Shown here in pieces: positions 6,054 through 9,846 of a stretch of 9,846 nucleotides of DNA (its first letter is position 1; the number at the start of each line of letters is the position of its first letter). The DNA is from an uncultured Eubacteriales bacterium. Lineage in GTDB: Bacteria; Bacillota_A; Clostridia; Christensenellales; Aristaeellaceae. The notes beneath the pieces are model-generated. The model did no database searches, was not told the origin of the DNA, and was given only the letters and a program-made list of their open reading frames with translations. The DNA lies in assembly GCA_900321945.1 (NCBI GenBank), contig ONXY01000097.1, positions 1 through 9,846 on the forward strand. The letters run 5' to 3'. A program made the position numbers and the translations under genes.

Positions 6054-7160
6054 ATGGCAGACGAAAAGAGCATCATGAGCTATGAAACCGTGGAACTGGA
6101 CGACGAAAACAGCGCGCTGGTCATTCTGGATCAGACAAAGCTGCCCAACGAGGTGGAGATTCTGCATCTGAAGACCCAGCGGGAAATCTGGGACGCGATC
6201 TATCTGCTGCAGGTCCGCGGCGCGCCGGCGATCGGCGTGGCGGCGGCCTTCGGCGTCTATCTGGCGGCGAAGGAGATCCCGGCGGATGACCGGGCCGCTT
6301 TTGATCCGGCATTCCACGAAGCCAAGGAATTCCTCAACTCCGCGCGGCCGACGGCGGTCAACCTGAGCTGGGCGCTGAACCGGATGGAACAGGTGCTGAA
6401 GGATCATCCGGAGGCCTCCGTGGCGGAGATCCGGGAGATGCTGAAGAAGGAAAGCGAGGAAATCAAGGCGGAGGACGTGTGGATGTGCCGCTCTATCGGC
6501 GAATACGGCCTGACGCTGATCAAGGACGGGGACGGCATCCTGACTCACTGCAACGCGGGCCAGCTGGCTACCTCCAAATACGGCACGGCCCTGGCGCCCA
6601 TCCATCTGGGACGGGAGCGGGGCATGAATTTCCGCGTGTTCTGCGACGAGACGCGGCCCCTGCTGCAAGGCGCCCGGCTGTCCTCCTTCGAACTGTTCGC
6701 GGACGGAGTGGATACCACGGTGATCTGCGACAACATGGCCAGCCAGGTCATGAAGAACGGATGGGTCAACGCCGTGTTCGTCGGATGCGACCGGGTGGCG
6801 GCCAACGGGGACGCCTGCAACAAAATCGGCACATCCGGAGTGGCCATTCTGGCGAAGTACTACGGCATTCCCTTCTACGTTCTGGGGCCCACGTCCACCA
6901 TCGACATGAGCATCGAGAAGGGCGAGGACATCACCATCGAACAGCGGAAGCCGGAAGAGGTCACCGAAATGTGGTACAAAAAGCGCATGGCTCCCGAGGG
7001 CGTGAAGGTGTACAATCCCGCCTTCGACTTCGCGGATCATGAGCTGATCGCCGGCATCGTCACCGAATACGGCATCGCGCGGCCGCCCTACAGCGAAAGC
7101 CTGAAGGAAATCTTCCGGAAGAAGGCGGAGGCGGAAGCGGCGAAAAAGGCGGGGAAATAA
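6054..7160 (+). CDS. mtnA: 5-Methylthioribose-1-phosphate isomerase homologue (MtnA)
   Basis: Aldose-ketose isomerase of the eIF2B-alpha/MtnA family, converting 5-methylthio- or 5-deoxyribose 1-phosphate to the ribulose 1-phosphate. Signature residues are all present: [14 protein letters not shown] (54-67), [11 protein letters not shown] (98-108), catalytic Cys166 in [10 protein letters not shown], catalytic Asp246 in [11 protein letters not shown] and the NKIGT loop (256-260). NPAFD (321-325) and the GIVTEYGI end are also typical. It has 368 residues, slightly longer than usual (about 350) because of a Lys/Ala/Glu-rich tail (about 350-368); this is very charged and does not look like an encapsulation peptide. 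Together with the kinase before it and the aldolase at the head of the operon it completes the three steps of the DHAP shunt. No MtnB, MtnC or MtnD, which would send the product to methionine, is in the window. Confidence 0.92.
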   Translation: MADEKSIMSYETVELDDENSALVILDQTKLPNEVEILHLKTQREIWDAIYLLQVRGAPAIGVAAAFGVYLAAKEIPADDRAAFDPAFHEAKEFLNSARPTAVNLSWALNRMEQVLKDHPEASVAEIREMLKKESEEIKAEDVWMCRSIGEYGLTLIKDGDGILTHCNAGQLATSKYGTALAPIHLGRERGMNFRVFCDETRPLLQGARLSSFELFADGVDTTVICDNMASQVMKNGWVNAVFVGCDRVAANGDACNKIGTSGVAILAKYYGIPFYVLGPTSTIDMSIEKGEDITIEQRKPEEVTEMWYKKRMAPEGVKVYNPAFDFADHELIAGIVTEYGIARPPYSESLKEIFRKKAEAEAAKKAGK

Positions 7161-7199
7161 GCGGCGGAGGAACCGCCGACCGACACAGGAGAGACGGCA

Positions 7200-8177
7200 A
7201 TGAACGAGAAGGAACTCCGGTCCGCCGTGACGAGAACGGTGCTGACGGAACTGGCGGCCGCGGGGGAATACTGGGTTCCCGTGGCCTCCTCCGGCCGGCA
7301 CTGCCATCTGAGCCAGGCGGACCTGGAGCGCCTCTTCGGACCCGGAAGCCGGCTGACGCCCATGAGGATGCTGGAGCAGCCGGGGCAGTTCGCGGCCGAG
7401 GAGAAGGTGACTCTGGAGACCCCCAAAGGACGGATAAGCCTGCGGGTGGTAGGCCCGCTGAGACGGGAGTCCCAGGTGGAGCTTTCCATGACGGACGCCA
7501 GGCAGCTGGGTCTGAGTCCCCCGGTCCGGCTGTCAGGCGACCTGGACGGATCCCCCGGATGCAGGCTGACAAACGGAAACCGGACCGCGGACCTGCCGAA
7601 AGGCGTGATTATCGCCGCGCGGCATCTGCACATGAGCGGGGAGGAGGCGCGGGCTTACGGGCTGACGGACGGGCAGGAGGTATCCATCCGGTCCGACGGT
7701 CCGCGGAGCGCCGTGATGGAGCGCGTCGTCGTTCGGGCCGGGAACGGGCACCTGCTGGAGGCGCACATCGACACGGACGAGGCGAATGCCTTCGGGATCC
7801 GGAGCGGGCAGCTGTGCAGGCTGATCCTGCCGGGCACGGGAATCCGGACGATGTCCGCGGGACCGGCGGGAGGGCTTTTCATTCCGGGGACCGCGGCGGC
7901 GCCGGGATTCGTCCCGAAGCCTGCGGGAGGAGCCGCGCGGACGTCCGGAGGCGGGAGCGCGGAAAACCCGCGGCCGCTTCGGAAGGAAACGCTGCTGGAC
8001 TACTCCGGCGACCCGGGGCTGCTGCTGACTGAGGAGCTGCTGTACCGGGCGGCGGAGCGGGGCATGAAATACATCCGCCTGGCTCCCGGGACGCTGGTGA
8101 CGCCCCTGGCGAGGGACGTGGCCTGGGAGAAGGGCATCGAACTGATTTATCCCGACGGAAAGAACGAACGGAGGTGA
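7200..8177 (+). CDS. pduL: PduL-type phosphotransacylase with extra C-terminal module
   Basis: Converts acyl-CoA and phosphate to acyl-phosphate and CoA, recycling CoA inside the shell. An N-terminal amphipathic helix (MNEKELRSAVTRTVLTEL) is the usual PduL encapsulation peptide. Two PduL half-domains follow, with metal ligands His34 and His36 (SGRHCHLS), Glu94 (SQVELSMTDA), His142 and His144 (ARHLHMSGEEA) and His189 (EAHIDTDEAN). Arg88 (GPLRRESQ) matches the phosphate-binding arginine. Typical PduL ends at about residue 215; this protein has 325. The added part is a Gly/Ala/Pro-rich linker (about 220-258), then about 60 residues containing LLTEELLYRAAERG and LVTPLARDVAWEKGIELIY. The last motif recalls short segments found in other microcompartment proteins (EutT/EutQ-like contexts), from memory. 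Start ATG follows AGGAG. The stop overlaps the ribosome binding site of the next gene. Confidence 0.9.
   Translation: MNEKELRSAVTRTVLTELAAAGEYWVPVASSGRHCHLSQADLERLFGPGSRLTPMRMLEQPGQFAAEEKVTLETPKGRISLRVVGPLRRESQVELSMTDARQLGLSPPVRLSGDLDGSPGCRLTNGNRTADLPKGVIIAARHLHMSGEEARAYGLTDGQEVSIRSDGPRSAVMERVVVRAGNGHLLEAHIDTDEANAFGIRSGQLCRLILPGTGIRTMSAGPAGGLFIPGTAAAPGFVPKPAGGAARTSGGGSAENPRPLRKETLLDYSGDPGLLLTEELLYRAAERGMKYIRLAPGTLVTPLARDVAWEKGIELIYPDGKNERR
7971..8174 (+). other. C-terminal extension of PduL (TPLARD-EKGIE module)
   Basis: This encodes residues 258-325 of the PduL homologue, after a low-complexity linker. It has a helix (LLLTEELLYRAAERGMK), a strand (YIRLAPGTLV) and a TPLARDVAWEKGIELIY segment. 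The pattern 'T-x-x-A-[RK]-[DE] ... [EK]-G-I-E-[LI]' is one I associate with small domains that recur in microcompartment loci. Its function is not known to me. Confidence 0.5.
8170..8177 (+). promoter_or_regulatory. Ribosome binding site that sets the TTG start at 8184
   Basis: GGAGGTGA is a perfect 8-base match to the 16S anti-Shine-Dalgarno core. It overlaps the PduL stop codon (TGA, 8175-8177) and ends 6 bases before TTG (8184-8186). The codons after TTG encode the encapsulation helix, so this rare start is well supported. An ATG-only caller would lose the targeting peptide. Confidence 0.85.
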
Positions 8178-8183
8178 GGCGCG

Positions 8184-9626
8184 TTGACGGAACAGCAGAT
8201 TCAGCAGATTGTGGAGGAGGTGCTGCGAAACCTTCCGCGGCAGGCGGAAACGCCGGCGGCCCCGGCGCAGCTGAAGACCTGGCAGCCGGCGGCGCGGAAC
8301 GGGGGAACGGGCCGGTGGCTCTGCGACACGGTGGAGGAGGCGGTGGCCAACGCGAAAGCCGCCCAGAGACAGCTGGCGGAGATGACCCTGGAGAAACGCG
8401 GGGAACTGATCGCGGCCATGCGGAAGGCCGCCGTCGACAACGCGGAGCCCCTGGCCAGGCTGGCTCATGAGGAAACCGGCTACGGACACGTGGAGGACAA
8501 GATCCAGAAGAACCTGCTGGTGGCCCGGCGGACGCCGGGAATCGAGGATCTTCAGACCCGGTGCGAGACCGGGGATACGGGCATGATGCTGATCGAGCAG
8601 GCGCCCTTCGGCGTCATTGGTTCCATCACGCCTTCCACAAATCCCACGGCCACGGTTATCAACAACTGCATCAGCATGATCGCGGCGGGGAACGCGGTGG
8701 TTTTCAATCCGCATCCCGCGGCGAAGAAAGCCTCCCAGGAGGCCATGCGGATCATGAACGAGGCGATACGGAGCGCGGGAGGGCCGGACACGCTGGTTAC
8801 CACCTGCAGGGAACCCACCCTTGAAACCGGGAACGGGATCATGAACCATCCGGACATCCCTCTCCTGTCCGTGACGGGCGGGGAGGCCGTTGTGAAAGTG
8901 GCCATGAAGACCGGGAAACGGTGCGTTGCCGCGGGTCCGGGGAATCCCCCGGTCATCGTGGACGACACCGCGGACCTGCCGGAGGCGGCGAAGCGGATCG
9001 TGGACGGGGCCTCCTTCGACAACAACATCCTCTGTATCGCGGAGAAGGAGGTGTTCGCCTTCGCGAACATCACCGACCGGCTGATGGCGGAGATGGAGAA
9101 GCACGGCGCCTTCCGTATCGCCGGGGAGGACATTGACAGAGTCCTGCGGACGACCCTGATCCAGAAAGACGGAAAATACGTCATCAACCGGAAGTATGTG
9201 GGACACGACGCGGCGGTTATCCTGCGGGACAGCGGGGTCGCCTTTACCGGGAACCCCAGGCTGGTCATCTGTGAGACGGACCGGGACCATCCCTTCGTGA
9301 CGACGGAGATGCTGATGCCGGTGCTCGCCGTCGTGCGTGTACGGAACATTGAGGAGGCGGTGGAGGAGGCCTTCCGCGCGGAGAGGGGCTGCAAACATTC
9401 CGCCATGATTCACTCCACCAACGTGCATCATATGAGCATGGCCGCGAAGCGCATGAACACGACGATCTTCGTGAAGAATGCGCCGAGCTACTCCGGACTG
9501 GGATTCGACGGGGAAGGCTTTACCACCATGACCATCGCCACGCCCACGGGCGAGGGCGTGACCAGCGCCCGGACGTTCACCCGTCTGCGGCGGTGCGTCC
9601 TGTACGGCGATTTCAGAATTGTATAA
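8184..9626 (+). CDS. pduP: CoA-acylating aldehyde dehydrogenase, PduP/EutE type
   Basis: Oxidises a short aldehyde to acyl-CoA with NAD+ and CoA, the signature core enzyme of aldehyde-handling microcompartments. An encapsulation peptide is at the N-terminus (MTEQQIQQIVEEVLRNLP, 1-18), then a Pro/Ala-rich linker to about residue 45 and the dehydrogenase fold. Seen are the NAD-binding region PFGVIGSITPSTNPTATVIN (141-160), VVFNPHPAAKKAS (172-184), SVTGGEAVVK (229-238) and catalytic Cys284 in SFDNNILCIAEKE. The end (YSGLGFDGEGFTTMTIATPTGEGVTSARTFTRLRRC) matches PduP/EutE. At 480 residues it is full length. By its place in this operon the aldehyde is most likely acetaldehyde, or methylthioacetaldehyde, released by the aldolase. 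It starts with TTG 7 bases after the pduL stop, so the two cargo enzymes are made together. No alcohol dehydrogenase (PduQ) is in view to regenerate NAD+. Confidence 0.93.
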   Translation: MTEQQIQQIVEEVLRNLPRQAETPAAPAQLKTWQPAARNGGTGRWLCDTVEEAVANAKAAQRQLAEMTLEKRGELIAAMRKAAVDNAEPLARLAHEETGYGHVEDKIQKNLLVARRTPGIEDLQTRCETGDTGMMLIEQAPFGVIGSITPSTNPTATVINNCISMIAAGNAVVFNPHPAAKKASQEAMRIMNEAIRSAGGPDTLVTTCREPTLETGNGIMNHPDIPLLSVTGGEAVVKVAMKTGKRCVAAGPGNPPVIVDDTADLPEAAKRIVDGASFDNNILCIAEKEVFAFANITDRLMAEMEKHGAFRIAGEDIDRVLRTTLIQKDGKYVINRKYVGHDAAVILRDSGVAFTGNPRLVICETDRDHPFVTTEMLMPVLAVVRVRNIEEAVEEAFRAERGCKHSAMIHSTNVHHMSMAAKRMNTTIFVKNAPSYSGLGFDGEGFTTMTIATPTGEGVTSARTFTRLRRCVLYGDFRIV

Positions 9627-9653
9627 CGGATAAACCGAAGGAGGAAAAGAGCA

Positions 9654-9846
9654 ATGCAGGAAGCGCTGGGACTGATCGAGACCCGGGGGCTGGTGGCCTC
9701 CATTGAGGCGGCGGACGCGATGGTGAAGGCGGCGAACGTTCATCTGGCCGGAAAGGTGTACGTGGGCGGCGGCCTGGTGACCGTCATGGTCCGCGGCGAC
9801 GTGGGCGCGGTGAAGGCGGCGGTGGAGGCCGGCGCGGCCGCGGCGA
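9654..9846 (+). CDS. BMC-H hexameric shell protein (partial, cut by the right edge)
   Basis: ATG at 9654 follows AAGGAGG (9638-9644). The 64 visible codons give the start of a single-domain BMC shell protein of the PduA/EutM/CsoS1 class (usually about 90-100 residues). [20 protein letters not shown] opens the fold; [10 protein letters not shown] and [20 protein letters not shown] follow, as in PduA. Six copies form a flat hexagon whose central pore admits substrates. The pore loop reads YVGGG (36-40) where PduA has KIGSG, so the pore serine is replaced by glycine. Its presence is the direct evidence that the operon builds a shell. Further shell genes are expected to the right. Confidence 0.93.
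   Translation, partial: MQEALGLIETRGLVASIEAADAMVKAANVHLAGKVYVGGGLVTVMVRGDVGAVKAAVEAGAAAA

Noticed and set aside
7098..7157. Encapsulation peptide at the C-terminus of MtnA
   Set aside because: The tail is dominated by Lys, Glu and Ala without the regular Ile/Val/Leu face seen in the aldolase, PduL and PduP helices.
7533..9743. Very long minus-strand open frame (736 codons) opposite pduL, pduP and the shell gene
   Set aside because: It is rich in Arg, His, Gly and Pro without any recognisable domain, and lies exactly over well-supported genes. Long antisense frames are expected in GC-rich coding DNA.
1..9846. CRISPR arrays, insertion sequences, tRNA genes
   Set aside because: I looked for regularly spaced repeats, transposase motifs with terminal inverted repeats and tRNA cloverleaf ends and found none.

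Overview
The window holds most of one operon for a bacterial microcompartment (metabolosome), plus the start of a divergent transport gene. The chromosome-like DNA is GC-rich in genes and AT-rich between them. It has near-perfect TTGACA/TATAAT promoters, strong AGGAGG-type ribosome binding sites and GTG/TTG starts. This fits an anaerobic, high-GC member of the Bacillota/Clostridia. That placement is inference; no rRNA or other taxonomic marker is present.

Layout. Bases 1-686 (minus strand) are the 5' part of a sugar ABC transporter substrate-binding protein. Bases 687-1015 are a divergent regulatory region: a promoter on each strand, a 24-bp-offset direct repeat, an inverted TGTTTAG motif and a short palindrome. 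From 1016 to the right edge all genes lie on the plus strand with small gaps or overlaps: class II aldolase (1016-1885), CoA-disulfide reductase/NADH oxidase-like flavoprotein (1933-3264), two subunits of a class I CoA-transferase-like enzyme (3281-4048 and 4045-4770), methylthioribose kinase homologue MtnK (4820-6034), methylthioribose-1-phosphate isomerase homologue MtnA (6054-7160), PduL-type phosphotransacylase with an unusual C-terminal extension (7200-8177), PduP-type CoA-acylating aldehyde dehydrogenase (8184-9626) and a BMC-H shell protein cut by the window edge (9654-9846). I see no terminator between 1016 and the edge, so this looks like one transcription unit.

How the genes fit together (inference from known families). 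MtnK and MtnA would turn a 5-deoxypentose (5-deoxyribose or 5-methylthioribose, both by-products of SAM chemistry) into 5-deoxy- or 5-methylthioribulose 1-phosphate. The aldolase would split this into dihydroxyacetone phosphate and a short aldehyde (acetaldehyde or methylthioacetaldehyde). This is the 'DHAP shunt'. The aldolase, PduL and PduP each carry a short amphipathic helix resembling an encapsulation peptide; the kinase and isomerase do not. The picture is phosphorylation and isomerisation in the cytosol, then cleavage and oxidation of the toxic aldehyde inside a protein shell, giving acyl-CoA, acyl-phosphate and, with an acetate kinase not in view, ATP. The flavoprotein and the CoA-transferase-like pair are unexplained accessory functions. 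The second has no recognisable catalytic glutamate where the family normally has one.
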